Position numbers and translations under genes: made by a program
Source: Diphasiastrum complanatum
Lineage: Eukaryota; Streptophyta; Lycopodiopsida; Lycopodiales; Lycopodiaceae
Assembly (NCBI GenBank): GCA_029204225.1
Contig: CM055097.1
Location: forward strand, 32,704,802-32,768,801
Reading direction: 5' to 3'
DNA length: 64,000 nt
In this document: positions 1 to 10,707 of the stretch, in pieces
Layout of the letters: each line of letters starts with the position of its first letter
Numbering within the stretch: position 1 is the first letter of the stretch
The notes under the pieces: generated by a model
What the model was told of the DNA's origin: nothing
What the model saw: the letters and a program-made list of their open reading frames with translations, nothing else
Databases searched by the model: none

Positions 1-686
1 TTAGTAACACCAAAAGGAAGAACACGAAACTCATACAAACCAAGATGGGTACGAAACGCAGTCTTGTGTTCGTCCGAAGGATGCATCCTAATCTGGTGAT
101 AGCCGGAACGTAAGTCTATCTTAGAGAAAAGATGAGAGGTGCCTAACTGGTCAAAGAGATCATCCATGTGAGGAATAGGATACTCGTTACGGATGGTCAA
201 ATTATTGAGGGCACGATAATCAATGCAGAGGCGTTTGGAACGATCTTTCTTACTGACAAGGAGAACAGGGGCACCAAAAGGACTGTGACTAGGAACAATA
301 AGGCCCTAATCTAGTAAAGCAGTAATCTGAAGTTCAACCTCATCACGCTCAGACTTAGACCTACGGTAAGGAGGCCGGGAGGGAGGAGCAGAACCAGGAC
401 GCAAATCAATATGGTGGTTCACATCACGTAATGGTGGTAGCATCGTAGGTTCTGAAAAGACAAATGCATACTGATGTAATAAGTCAGAGATCACCTGAGG
501 AACAGCTGTTGGAGGAGAGGTAGTCACTGGAGAATCTACTGCAGCACGCTGAACACATAATAAAGCTGCACAATGAGCCTTAGGTAGGCTGCGGATAAAC
601 TGCTTCCCGCTGATCAGCTGGAAATCTGCCTGAGAATCAATACCAGCAAGTGAGTGGGTCACTGCATCATGAACAAATGTCAATGT
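1..686 (-). pseudogene. protease-RT linker and N-terminal reverse transcriptase of gypsy element A (partial)
   Basis: Reading on from the TAG at 687-689, the frame gives a linker with PPSRPPYRRSKSE, the usual PxRPPYRxSPxE approach to RT. A second TAG at 306-308 sits where a Ser codon would be expected. Then comes unmistakable Ty3/gypsy [54 protein letters not shown] (first catalytic Asp in KIDL) and LPFGVT at the window edge. The YxDD motif would be to the left of position 1. The sequence is well preserved apart from the stops, which suggests a fairly recent loss of function. Confidence 0.92.
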
Positions 687-1300
687 CTACTGAGCCACGT
701 CCAAAGTAACCGCTCCCAATGAAGCAAACCAATCAGCACCAAGGATAAGGTCATAGCGCTCCAGAGGAATGATATAAAGATCTGCCTGTCCAGAAAAATC
801 ACCAATGCGGTAGGATAATCCCTGAAACATCTGAGAACTAGGAAATGAGTGAGAACTGGCAACCTCGACTGTGAGAGGCTGTGGAGCAGGAATAGGTGAA
901 GCGCGTATCCGGCTGAGAACATAACTGCTGATAAAGGAATGAGTGCTGCCGGTAATGCGCACACGTAGCCGAATGGAGCGAGGACCGGGGCACCCTGTCC
1001 AGGTAGCATAAGCAAGCTGAGCATGGCAAGTAGCAGGAAGTAAATCAATAGAAGGCTCAGGAGATAGATCAGGCTTATCAGATATATGAATGTAGATATC
1101 GGACTCATCTGGGGTAGTGCCCTCATGGTAGAAAACAGCAGTAGAAGTAGGCAGGGGCTGGCGGCAATCACGGGCAATGTGGTCAGGACTCTTACAACGA
1201 AAGCAAAGACGCTTCTGCTGAATGTCAGCGAACTCTGCAGACATGTAACGTCGGACAAAAGCAGGACGAGGAGGCGGAGGGCGAGGAGCGGGAGAGAAGT
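687..1300 (-). pseudogene. gag zinc knuckle and aspartic protease of gypsy element A
   Basis: The frame carries CFRCKSPDHIARDC, a CCHC zinc knuckle that binds genomic RNA, followed by a retropepsin-like domain ending in ILGADWFASLGAV, the usual LGxDWL flap partner. At the protease active site the expected DSG appears as ITGSTHSFIS: the catalytic Asp is replaced, so the enzyme should be dead. The segment ends in a TAG at 687-689 after VAQ, where relatives usually have a sense codon (often Trp), and the same frame continues beyond it. Confidence 0.85.
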
Positions 1301-2260
1301 AAGAGAAGAGGTCAGGACGACAGTGGATGGGGCAGATGGGGCCGGAGATGGTAGAGGTGAAAGAGATGGACGGGGTCGGGAAAAGCGAAAGGGAGCAGGA
1401 TCAGGGTACTTATGCTGTAAAGTACTAGCAAGGGACATGGCCTCAACAAGTGTGGGTGGACAGAAAGAAGAGACATCGTATCGTAGAGCACCACGAAGTC
1501 CAGCAATGTAGCGAGAAATAAGCTCGGTGGGCTGAAGATCTGTAAAGAGGTAGGAAAGGTCCATAAACTGATCTGTATAGGAAGAAAGATCACCAGTCTG
1601 AGTAAGACTACGGAATATATCACGCTGGCGGCTCAGCCACTGAGCGTCAATCATAGCATGACGAAGATCACGACGAAAGGTAGGCCATAACTGGAGACCG
1701 TCCCGATCAGGGTCAAGTCGGTAGACCCGCCACCAAGTGGCAGCACGTCCATCTAAATGTAAGGCGGCTAACTGGATCTTCTGAGGATCGGTCTTAGGGT
1801 AAATCTGAAAATAAGTATCAAGCTTTGCAAACCAATTCTCTAACAAGTTCCTGTCAGAGGAACCAGAATAGGTGGCAAGCTGTACCCGATCACGAAAATC
1901 TCGAGCAAAATGTGGCTCGGGAGCTAGATGTCGTGGAAAATGTGACTCAGGAGCTGTAGGACGTGGAAAACCGGGTGGTGGGTTAGGTGGAAAATGAGGC
2001 CCACTGCCAAAGGAAGTAGACGAGGATGGAAGTCCAAATGGAGACCCAAATGATGAATGAACAGGGGCTTTGCCAGGTCCATGTGGTTGTAAGGAATCAA
2101 TCTGTGACTGCATAGTGGCAAAGCGGGTCTGTAGAGTGGTAAAACCGGTCATCATTTGGTCGAAACGACTACTGAGGAGAGTAAGAGAGTCACGCATATC
2201 AGCAAACTGTTCATCTAAAGGTCCGGAATGACTCGCAGGTGTAGTGGGTGAGCTAGCCAT
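1250..2260 (-). pseudogene. gag of gypsy element A
   Basis: This encodes the retrotransposon capsid protein. The reading frame opens at the ATG at 2260. A Pro/Ser-rich N-terminal part (roughly residues 40-110, with repeated HFPR/HFAR motifs) leads into a Retrotrans_gag core with LENWFAKLDTYF, the landmark LAALHLDGRAATWW, and QRDIFRSLTQTGD. After about residue 310 the frame turns into hydrophobic nonsense. The true continuation (zinc knuckle) is in another frame, so a frameshift lies near 1270-1330. Plant gypsy gag-pol is often a single ORF, so I read this as damage rather than programmed frameshifting, but the sequence alone cannot exclude the latter. Confidence 0.85.
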
Positions 2261-3480
2261 GAGGAAGAAAAAGTAAGCGAGAAAAGAAATGTGCTAAACA
2301 ATTGGACGAACTGAAGGAGAGGACATAAGTCGTCACAACAGGCACGCCAATGAAAAGACACAATAGAACTCGCGATGTAAGATGAACGGAAAGGACAACT
2401 AAGTAAGAAATACCTCGTAACCGCAACCGGAAGTGAGCTGAAAAATAGCGGCGATATGTCGAGGTACCGGGCAGCCTCCAAAAAAGATGCTAAGGGCCCG
2501 ACAACGTGGAGTAAACGGTGGGTAAAAGTATGGGAAACAATAATGGACTATGGGGCTAGAAAGGGAGCAGCCAAGGAAAGGAAGTGATAACAAAAAGGAG
2601 GTATGGGCAGCGAGGAAACAAGGCTGAAAAATCAGAGATCGCCCTTCAAGGGTAAAAAAAAGTTTGCGATAAAGACGGGGAGCAATCCCGATGCGCGATG
2701 AAGTTGGGTGGGAGTGGCTTTCTAAGCATCTAGGCGTGCTTGTATTGTCCGGGGTAGGGTTGCGAACACAGACAGCAGTGTAGGAGGGTGAGCTGAAATT
2801 GAGGCGGATGTAGGATGCCAGCTATGGTGGAGTGTGGGCGTCCAAGAGAGGTAGTAAACGGCAAAAAAAAAAAATGGGATCAAAAAGAAGGGTTGGTAGG
2901 GCGCTAGGAGTGGCTGATGGAAGGTGGCGAATAGGGGCAGCAAAAAGCGGAAATTTTCAGCAAAGGAAGGAGCAATAGGGCGCTGGTCAGCAAGCATGAG
3001 GGCGCCCAATAGGGCAGCAAATAGGAGGCAGTAGGGCGCCCAAAATAGGGGAGGAAAAAGGCTGAAAATGCAGCAGTAGGCATCAATGTCACCTGGCATG
3101 TTGAGCTGCCCTTGGCATGTTGGCCTACATTCTGAAGTTTTTTTAACCCTTCACTGCCAGTATTCTTTTCAATGAAATGCATTTCAATTTTGACTTTTCC
3201 AATTAAAAGGTGATTGCTTGAAAAAAAATTAAAGCACCCTTCAACCTTTTAACATGAAAAGTTTCATACTTGCATTTCAAAACACAACACCTTAAATAAG
3301 ATGGACTAATCATATGTCAGATTCAAATGAGCCAATCATAGTGTAGCCCTTCATTTAACACTTACCAGCTAAATGTGAAAGAGGGGTGGTCCATTGCCCG
3401 GTCAACTCACTTGCCAAGGTTCAAAAAATGGGTGGCAAGTGAAGGGGCCAAGCAAAGGGACTTGCCGGTAGTCTGAAACC
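2261..3480 (-). other. leader and probable 5' LTR side of gypsy element A
   Basis: No host gene is visible. Between about 2,850 and 3,100 the minus strand is built from short recurring pieces around GGCGCCC, CCCTATT and CAGC. The same kind of wording occurs on the plus strand at 3.7-4.6 kb in front of the second gag relic. This supports LTR or leader sequence of one gypsy family on both sides, but I could not place LTR ends or a primer-binding site. Confidence 0.4.
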
Positions 3481-5720
3481 GGCCTTATTGTAGGGATTAG
3501 CCATTGCTGCCTCATTTATGCTTTGTTGATATTAAAACCTGTGAATTTGTTCATAACTTGTCATCAAAGCACTTTCTTGCCGTGGTGGGAGTGCTATTTT
3601 CACAATCTGATTTTCTCTCCACGAGGGCACACTATTTTCAGATCTGATCTTCTTTCAAGGAGGGTGCATGGTGCATTTCCAATGGATTTCAACTTCTTTT
3701 GGAGGCACATCTGTCTTACTTTTACAGCATTTCAGCTACATTTGATAGCACTTTTCAGCGCACTTTAGAGGCAGGATTCACCGCCCATTTTCCAGCTATA
3801 TGTGGTACCCCATCAGTACCATTTTTCTGGCAGCCATTCAATGCATTTGTTCAGCTATATTTGGTCCCCCTTTTTAGCTACTTTCGGCAGCAGATTCCAG
3901 CGTCCAATTCTCAGCTATGCTTGGCGCCCATTTTGATCCATCTCAGCAGCCACTCAGCCCTCTTTCAGCAACATTTGGAGGCGGATTTCAGCGCCCATCT
4001 TAGCAGCCCATTCAGCGCACTTCCTCAGCTCTCATTGGCAATGCATTCAGCACACTTTTGTCGCCAATTTTGGCAGCCACCTATATCGTGCTTCACCTAC
4101 TATCCTTGGCTGATATTAGGGTGGTTTCACATGGAAGAGGCCAGGGCCATTTCAAAAAAGCCCAAGTCCTTCCAAGACATTTCATGTGAAAGCCCCTTTT
4201 CATTTGGAGTGCAAAGCATTTATTGTCTAAATTCAAATTAGATAATGTATTTATGGTTTTTATTGGAGGAGAGAGAGAAGGCCCACCACTTACCCCTCCC
4301 CTGGTATCTCGACTTACCCCAGCATGGCACCTTTCCATGCCACCTAGGTAGGGGCAACTGTCACTCCTTGTGGAATGTGGGGGAGGCCTCTTGAAGTGGC
4401 TCCACACGTACTTTTCCAGCTATATTTCACGGCTATTACAACACACTTTTTCAGCTATTTGTGGCAGTGTCCTACAACGCACTTCTTCAGCTATATTTTG
4501 ACAGTCTCCAGCGCACATTCATAGCTACATTTGGCACTCATTCAGCCATATGTTGGCAGATTCATATTCCAGTACTTCGATCCATTTTCCGGCACATCTT
4601 GTTCCAGCGATCTACGTACCTTTGGCAGGGTTATTTCAGCTACAAATACCCTCTATATGTGGAGAGATTTTTGACACCTTTCAGCCACCTTCATCACTCT
4701 ATCCGGTAGTTGGTTTTACCTTGGTTTTACTAGTTTTTATGGGTAGTACTTACTATATTTCACAGCGCCCTATATTCAGGTTATTTCCTCCATTCTTGTT
4801 GCTGGCTTCTTGCCTGTTGTGTAGATTATATTCAGCATCTCTTTTTGGGAATCTTGTGGTTTACTGAACTTATTTAAGGTGACAACAGGAATCCCATCCT
4901 TCAGTTTCTCGTTCATTTTACCAGCGTGATCACTTCTTGAGACATGGATTCAACTACCCTTCTTAGCGAAGAAATTCAAAATTCTCTGAAAGAGTATGTA
5001 CAAGCTGCCCTTGATCTTGTTCTATCATCTTACACAACACGCCTTGGTAATCTTACGGTATGTCTCTCTTGTTTTTAGTCTCATATCAAGGTTGCTATTC
5101 CAGTTCATGGGCCTTGTAAGACCCTCATGCAGCCTTCTATGGGGTATGGAGCTTCTTCTTCAGCTCCTTTTGGTAGTCCTTTCAGCACTTCACCTCCATC
5201 CTTTTGGTTACATCCATTTTGTTATGTCCATGACCAGTACATAGGATACAGTATACTCCTAGTCTTGGATACACGGTACTCCAGTGAAACAAGCTGTTAG
5301 TTATGCCATGTTGTACTGGACGTGATCCGAAAGTAACTAATATCCTTGTGAGGCCCAGAACACTAGTTTTGAGACTCATTTTGCTCATGATTTCTATGAT
5401 AAGATACACAACTTTCTACTCATCAATTTTCTAATTAGAGACCTATTTTTTGATATATTCAAAGACTAACATTCAAAAGATCCAGCTCATCGCATGGCAT
5501 TTGGATGGACGTGCCGCTATTTAGCGGGCTTATCATACTGATGTTGAATAGGAGGGGATGTGTCTTTGTGCAGCCATTTGCTAATGTCATGCTTTGATTG
5601 ATCCTCAGTGGTTGGTTCTCCAATGGGATATTTTTCGTAGCCTCTCTAAGTGGTTTGACACTTTACAATAACCTAAAACTGTTTCGATGATTTTTACCTG
5701 TTTCAAAGCATCAATGTATG
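3481..5720 (+). mobile_element. Decayed Ty3/gypsy relic (element B), head-to-head with element A
   Basis: The plus strand carries a degraded gag of the same family as element A. A start-like ATG lies near 4944. Around 5,100-5,220 the frame reads VHGPCKTLMQPS and APFGSPFSTS, matching the Pro/Ser-rich part of element A gag. Around 5,465-5,520 it reads IQKIQLIAWHLDGRAAI, matching the gag core, then ALIDPQWL and WDIFRSLSKWFD up to about 5,660. Stops and frameshifts are many. The stretch 3.7-4.7 kb is full of loosely repeated CAGCTATATTTGG and CAGCGCCC words, probably LTR or leader. Confidence 0.75.
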
Positions 5721-6100
5721 TACCATAGTTGCACTAACAAATCTGGAATCGTGATTCGCGAATTGTTTTCAGAAAATCAGCGATTCACTGCAAATCTTTT
5801 TTTTTTTTTAACCACCCAATTTGGGTATTAGTAGAGAGGAAAATTAGAGGATTGCAGATAGACAATTTTCCAGTGGATTATGGTTTACCACAAGCATTTA
5901 GGTGAAATCTTGATTTGTTGCATAAACCTGGGTGACAAAAATTTCAGATATGCTGTTGAACGGACATTTGGCACTGACCCTTACTGAAACGCCGTGAAAT
6001 GCACATTGAACCATGCCAAACTCTACTAAGCCTTACCGAAAAATCCTAAACTGTTTTACTGGCTATCTACTATCTATCAAGGTCAAAATGAGTAAGAAAC
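5721..6100. other. no recognisable feature
   Basis: I see no coding potential or clear repeat between the gypsy B gag relic and the 5' LTR of the copia element. Confidence 0.4.
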
Positions 6101-6458
6101 TGCTAGTTTATGTAAATGGAAATGATGTATTACCATAGGTTACTTTGACCCAAAAGGTCGAGAGTTGTGTAATTATGGTTTATTCACCTCCAGTAGGCCT
6201 ATTAAACTTAGAGTTAGCTAAGTTAGTATGTTTTTACGTAGTAGGGACTCGTGGGTCCACTAGGCCATATAGTCATTTGAAGGGTATATATATGTGTGCA
6301 TTTCCTTTGTATTTTACAATTGTAAGCATTATAACTAGTCTCTTGGAATCCTACGAGTGTTTACAAGAGGGTGACCAGCCATCTCTCCCTTTCTCTTTGG
6401 AATGCTTTGTGTGATTGAATAGTTAAGATCCTGGATCCTTTGGTTTCTATTTCCTACA
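6101..6458 (+). repeat. 5' LTR of copia element C
   Basis: It matches the 3' LTR at 10,991-11,480 through long shared blocks, for example TTACTTTGACCCAAAAGGTC, TTAGAGTTAGCTAAGTTAGT and the end TTCTATTTCCTACA. It is shorter because an internal block present in the 3' LTR is missing. The start is set by alignment with the TG of the 3' LTR and is less certain than the end, which directly abuts the PBS. Confidence 0.85.
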
Positions 6459-6471
6459 TGGTATCAGAGCC
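6459..6471 (+). other. Primer-binding site (initiator Met tRNA) of copia element C
   Basis: TGGTATCAGAGCC follows the LTR end CCTACA with no spacer. This is the standard copia PBS complementary to the 3' end of initiator tRNA-Met. Confidence 0.9.
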
Positions 6472-6639
6472 ATGTTAGGTATCCAGATTGCTTACATGAG
6501 GGGGCCCTACAAGAAGCTATCATCTTCTCTTTCGGTAACAAAATCAGCAAGTGACTGATTTTTGCAAGTGAAGATCTGTCCGTATTCTAATAGCTATTTT
6601 TTGCAGGAAGAAGGAAGATGCCCCCCCTACTTTGAGGGT

Positions 6640-7080
6640 TTGCCGTAGGGTGCCCATGCTCAAGCCTTTTGCATGTGTTTTTTGAGTCTAATACATGCTG
6701 AAATTTTCAGATCCACTTGTTTGTAGGAGGGCGCCCATCTACAAAAGAAGATACATGTGTTTTTAACACATTTCTTGCTGAAACTTTCGAGTTGGCTAGC
6801 TTGTAGGAGGGAGCTACCATTTGCCCTATACGTGCATGTATTGTGCACTGATTTTCGGCCACAAATCTGGTTTTGGTGTTGGCGTCATGCAAAGTTTACC
6901 TATTTGTGTGCAATCTGATTTTTGTGCAAAAAATAGCCACCTATTTCATTATTCTTTGAGCAAATTGCATGTGGAGTATTGCAATCAATTGTGCTCATAT
7001 TTTCAGCTTCATGGTTGCTGCCCATTGAGTAGATTTTGTCTTGGAAAGTTCGTTCTCCTATCTACTACAAGCTGATTTTT
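6640..7080 (+). other. Leader of copia element C with diverged direct repeats
   Basis: Two diverged ~100-bp units carry CATGTGTTTTT, then GCTGAAA(A/C)TTTC and CTTGT(T/A)GGAGGG, at about 6,670-6,740 and 6,760-6,830. No ORF here looks real. Confidence 0.5.
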
Positions 7081-7090
7081 TTGTTTTATC

Positions 7091-7400
7091 TATGGCTAAA
7101 GAATCGGAGTCAATCGATTCTTTATTCAATGAAGATAGGTTGGATGGCACAAACTATTCCTTGGGGTGCTACATGATGAAGAACCTTCTTATTGCGAAAG
7201 GTTTCTGGGAAGAGTTAATGGTGACGAAGAGAGGCCACCTACCTTGGCTCCTACTACATCGACTAGGGCAACTATTTCATCAACAACGGTTGTGTCTTCC
7301 GATGAGCAAAAGAAGTGGGATCGACGAGATGCACAAGCACATTTCGTCATTGCATTATCGGTGAAGAGATCTATGATCTATCCTTCACAAAGCTTGTGAA
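7091..7400 (+). pseudogene. copia gag remnant of element C
   Basis: An ATG near 7,092 opens a short frame with FNEDRLDGTNYSLGCYMMKN and LLIAKGFWEEL, the N-terminal pattern of copia gag (UBN2/DUF4219 type: L-GxNYxxW...M...L). Within ~100 codons the frame shifts. The continuation KKWDRRDAQAHFVIALSV, then IYDLS, lies in other frames. The main body of gag, the zinc knuckle and the protease are absent: sequence jumps directly to the GAG-pre-integrase region. Confidence 0.75.
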
Positions 7401-8214
7401 AGTGCATGATAACCAAGGCTTGGTTGTGGAGTTCAAAGAAGACAATTGTCTTATCAAAGACCCAAAGAGATCTCTCATGATTATTGCTTCGGGAACATTG
7501 CAAGGTGGATTGTTCTTTATGGATACCTATGAGCGAAGGGCTTCATCATCTTGTCTTGTTGCATCAAGTTCACATTCTTTGGATTCGGCTGAATTATTGC
7601 ATGCTAGGTATGGACATCTCAACTTTGCTAGCTTGAAATTGAGCATCCCGAAAGACATGTATGCGAAGGATGCATACTTGGAAAATCTCAAAGGCAAGCT
7701 TTTCCAATTGATGGAACTATTTGAGTTGGTGGCAAGTTCGATTTGGTTCATAGTGATGTGTGTGGTCCAATGAGGACCGAATCCATTGGAAGGTCTAAGT
7801 ACTTTGTTAGTTTTATTGATGACCTTTCTAGATTTACTTGGATTTATCCTATGAAGGCAAAATTTGAAGTATTTCAGCACCTTAAGGATTTTCTAGCAAT
7901 GATAGAAAATCAATTTGGGCACTCTTTGAAGATCCTACGCATCGATCGAGGAGGGGAATACATCAAGACTACGTTCGGTGCTTATCTTCGAAGCAAAGGT
8001 ATCCAACATCAAATGACAACTCCTTACACACCTCAACAAAATGGTGTTGCCGAAAGGAAGAATCACACTCTTATGGAGATGGCTCGATGCATGCTCAAGG
8101 CAAGGGGCTGCCTCATAAGTTTTGGGCGGAAGCGATCATAACGGCGGCATAGATTAGCAATCGGTGTCCTACTAAGGCCTTGAAGGTATTGAATCCATAT
8201 GAAGTTTGGTATGG
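7378..8214 (+). pseudogene. copia GAG-pre-integrase and integrase core, copy 1
   Basis: VVEFKEDNCLIKDP, GLFFMD and LLHARYGHLNFASL belong to the GAG-pre-integrase zinc-binding domain (the H of RYGHLN is visible). After a frame change near 7,700 the integrase core reads LVHSDVCGPMRTE (first catalytic Asp), KYFVSFIDDLSRFTWIYPM, RIDRGGEYIKT (second Asp region) and PYTPQQNGVAERKNHTLMEM, which contains the Glu of the DDE triad. A frameshift after MLKARGC and a TAG near 8,150 interrupt it. SNRCPTKALKVLNPYEVWYG follows, where the inverted insert begins. Confidence 0.88.
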
Positions 8215-8585
8215 TTGTAGGAAATCAAAGTGCCAAGATCCTTCTAACATTCAATCTCCATGCTGAAAAAGAAAAGATGTAGCTTGCTGTCCAAGCTTAA
8301 TGCCGCCAAAAAAACTTCAACTTGAAGTAGTCGAAGTAGCCGAAATCTCAGCCCCAATTAGAAGAGATGTAGTATACGAAGTGCGGTAGCATCAAGTCGA
8401 AGAGTGAAGACAAGCATCCTCCATCCAAAGTAGGTAACCAAAAAACCAGCCACAAGCCGAAATATGGATTTGCAATCCATCAATGGTTCGTACATGATTC
8501 CATAAGTCTTCTTACCACAAGAAACATAAAGAAGAGTATGATACTCTTTTACCATCACATCGTCCCGAATCTTACTATCAATAAG
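8215..8585 (-). repeat. Inverted copy of the 3' end of copia element C, inserted between two integrase copies
   Basis: Read on the minus strand, 8,585-8,260 matches the plus strand at about 10,625-10,950. The minus side gives VKEYHTLLYVSCGKKTYGIM, then YEPLMDCKSIF, FGWRML and LTLRLDATALRIL. The plus side gives MPKEFGTLFYCPCGKK, then WEPMMDYKSMF, FGWSMQILTLRLDASLLRIL. Past the frame, both keep GAGATTTCG(G/A)CT and GGACAGCAAG(C/T)T. The insert therefore derives from the element's own segment just before its 3' LTR, turned around. Confidence 0.8.
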
Positions 8586-9203
8586 GGCGAAGGATGCATA
8601 CTTGGAAAATTTCAAAGGCAAGCTTTTCTAATTGATGGAACTATTAGAGTTGATGGCAAATTTGATTTGGTTCATAGTGATGTATGTGGTCCAATGAGGA
8701 CCGAATTCATTGGAAGGTGTAAGTACTTTGTTACTTTTATTGATGACCTTTCAAGATTTACATGGATTTATCCTATGAAGGCAAAATCTGAAGTTTTTCA
8801 ACGCTTTAAGGATTTTCTAGCAATGATAGAAAACCAGTTTGGGCACTCTTTGAAAATCTTACATACCGACCGAGGAGGGGAATATATAAAGAATGCGTTC
8901 GGTACTTATCTTCAAAGCAAAGGTATCCATCATCAAATGACAACCCCTTACACACCTCAACAAAATGGTGTTGCCGAAAGAAAGAATCGCACTATTATGG
9001 AGATGGCTCAATGCATGCTCAAGGCAAAGGGCCTACCTCACAAGTTTTGGGCTAAAGCGGTTATAACGGCGGCTTACATTAGTAATCGGTGTCCTACTAA
9101 AGCCTTGAAGGTATTAACTCCTTATGAAGTTTGGTATGGTAAGAAGCCTATTGTTTCTCACTTATGCATCTTTGGTTGCACGGCTTATGCTTTCATTCCC
9201 GAT
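8586..9203 (+). pseudogene. copia integrase core, copy 2
   Basis: This long intact stretch repeats copy 1 starting at the same point (AAGGATGCATACTTGGAAAA occurs near 7,667 and 8,590). It reads LVHSDVCGPMRTE, FIDDLSRFTWIYPM, ILHTDRGGEYIKN, PYTPQQNGVAERKNRTIMEM and AYISNRCPTKALKVLTPYEV, then IFGCTAYAFIPD. All three DDE residues are present. A TAG at 9,204-9,206 follows PD, and the frame then resumes with LRTKLDNK and the usual C-terminal part. This copy is closer to a working integrase than copy 1. Confidence 0.9.
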
Positions 9204-9206
9204 TAG

Positions 9207-9945
9207 CTAAGAACCAAGCTTGATAATAAAAGAGTTAAATGCATATTGTTGGCTATAGTAGCGAAAGCAAGGGTTATAGGTTGTTCAATATGAATACTAA
9301 TAAAATCATAGTGAGTCGTGATGTTCATTTTGATGAAAAGACCTCCTATGATATTGCGCCCACTCATGTCATGAAAGGGGACTTCCCCCATGATGCATAT
9401 GTTGAAATATTTATAGATTTGGTTTTGTCATCTAATCATGAAGAGAAGGGACTGCCATCTACTTCTAGTGGACAGCCCACTACTCCTTCAATTTTGCAGC
9501 CCATAGTTCATCAAGAAGAACCTATTTATGGTGAAGAGCAACCTGTTGAAGACATTGGACAGCAAGGTCCAAGTTCGGAAAACATTGGACAGCAAGGTCC
9601 AAGTTCGGAACACTTTGGACAGCAAAGTGTTGACAAAGGTAAGGCAGTTGGACAGCCCAAACCAGTCCCCAAATGGTTGTTGCAGACTTTGCAGGACAGC
9701 AAAGTGGATCATTTCTATGAAGGGAATACTCGCGCCTCTACTAAATCAGTAGAATTTGCTGAGTTTTTTGATTTTGCTCTAACTTCTATTGAGGATGGTG
9801 CAGTAGAACCTGTTTTTTATGAGCAGGCCAGCGGAGTAAAATGTTGAGAGGATGCGATGCAAGAGGAGTACAACTCACTCATGAAGAACCACACTTGGGT
9901 TCTTGTTGATCTTCCACATGGGGCTGGAATCTTCATCTCTCAACA
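9207..9945 (+). pseudogene. copia integrase C-terminus, Gln-rich linker and truncated RT start
   Basis: VGYSSESKGYRLFNMNTNK and IIVSRDVHFDE are the conserved end of copia integrase. A linker follows with direct repeats of about 30 bp encoding (I/F)GQQGPSSE at residues ~100-130. After a stop at 9,845-9,847, EDAMQEEYNSLMKNHTW and VLVDLPHG mark the very beginning of copia RT (RVT_2). The rest of RT, including YxDD, is missing: downstream sequence is unrelated to RT. Confidence 0.8.
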
Positions 9946-10089
9946 ATGATACCTTGAGAAGATGTTGAAACAATCTTCTTTTTTCAAGTCACCACAAGTT
10001 GATGCATATGTGGATGCATTAGTGAAAAGTTTCATGCGAAACCTTTTCAATTTGATGTTTTAGCAAAGGCTGAGAAATTCAAGCACTCT

Positions 10090-10707
10090 TTGGAACCTTT
10101 TTGTACTAATCGAGGAGGGAGTCAACATGTGTCAATTAGTACTTTTGTTCAAAGTGTTAAGAGTGAGCATTTGATTGGCGAGAATTTTTCATTACTTGAA
10201 GAATCTTCTATGTCATCCCATACCTCTTCGAGGGACAGCTTTGATGACACCATCGTTGATGCATCTCTTGATAGTTTGCTAAATTTTTATGATGAAGAAG
10301 TTGGACAGCAGGTTCAGTCATCTTCTTTTGGTCATTTACAGCCCATTTTACATCATGAGCAGTCCTTTACGCTTCAGGAACAGCCTGCGGAAGATTATGG
10401 ACAACATGGTCCATGTTGGAAACACTTTGGGCAGCAAAGTGTTGAACAGCCCATAATAGTTCCTTGTCAGCTATTGGAGACTTTGCAAGACAGCAAAGAT
10501 ATGTCTTCCTACGAAAGGAAGGCACATGCCTCTTTAAAATCAGTACCTCATGCTGATTTTTTTGGTTCTACACTTACTCTTCATCATGATGTTGGTACAT
10601 TGCCTATTCTATGTGAGCAAGTCATTGATGGTAAGGTTTGGGAGGATGTGATGCCAAAAGAGTTTGGTACTCTTTTTTATTGCCCTTGTGGTAAGAAGTA
10701 TTTTTGA
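10090..10707 (+). pseudogene. Second, diverged copy of the integrase-RT linker in element C
   Basis: The open frame repeats the linker of 9.4-9.9 kb in the same order: LQPI(L/V)H(H/Q)E, QP(A/V)ED, G(Q)QHGP, HFGQQSV, L(L)(E/Q)TLQDSK, FF(G/D), and WEDVMPKEF at the RT entry. It ends in CPCGKKYF-stop and flows into the pre-LTR segment. No catalytic domain is recognisable. It looks like the product of an internal tandem duplication followed by divergence, or of recombination between two related templates. Confidence 0.6.

Larger units (their letters stand above)
1..2700 (-). mobile_element. Ty3/gypsy LTR retrotransposon, 5' half (element A)
   Basis: On the minus strand, gag, a CCHC zinc knuckle, an aspartic-protease fold and the start of reverse transcriptase occur in the usual Ty3/gypsy order. 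RT runs off the window at position 1, so RNase H, integrase and the 3' LTR lie outside. The gag start is an ATG at 2260, preceded by a short leader. That leader resembles the one before the plus-strand gag relic at 4.9 kb, which shows the two elements are related. One frameshift and two in-frame TAG codons break the coding line, so this copy cannot make a full polyprotein. Confidence 0.9.

Noticed and set aside
1086-1511. Plus-strand Arg-rich ORF of 141 codons
   Set aside because: It is the antisense of the gypsy A gag/zinc-knuckle region and matches no family.
2215-3182. Several minus-strand Leu/Phe/Pro-rich ORFs
   Set aside because: They lie in the leader/LTR side of gypsy A, follow its short repeated words, and show no domain.
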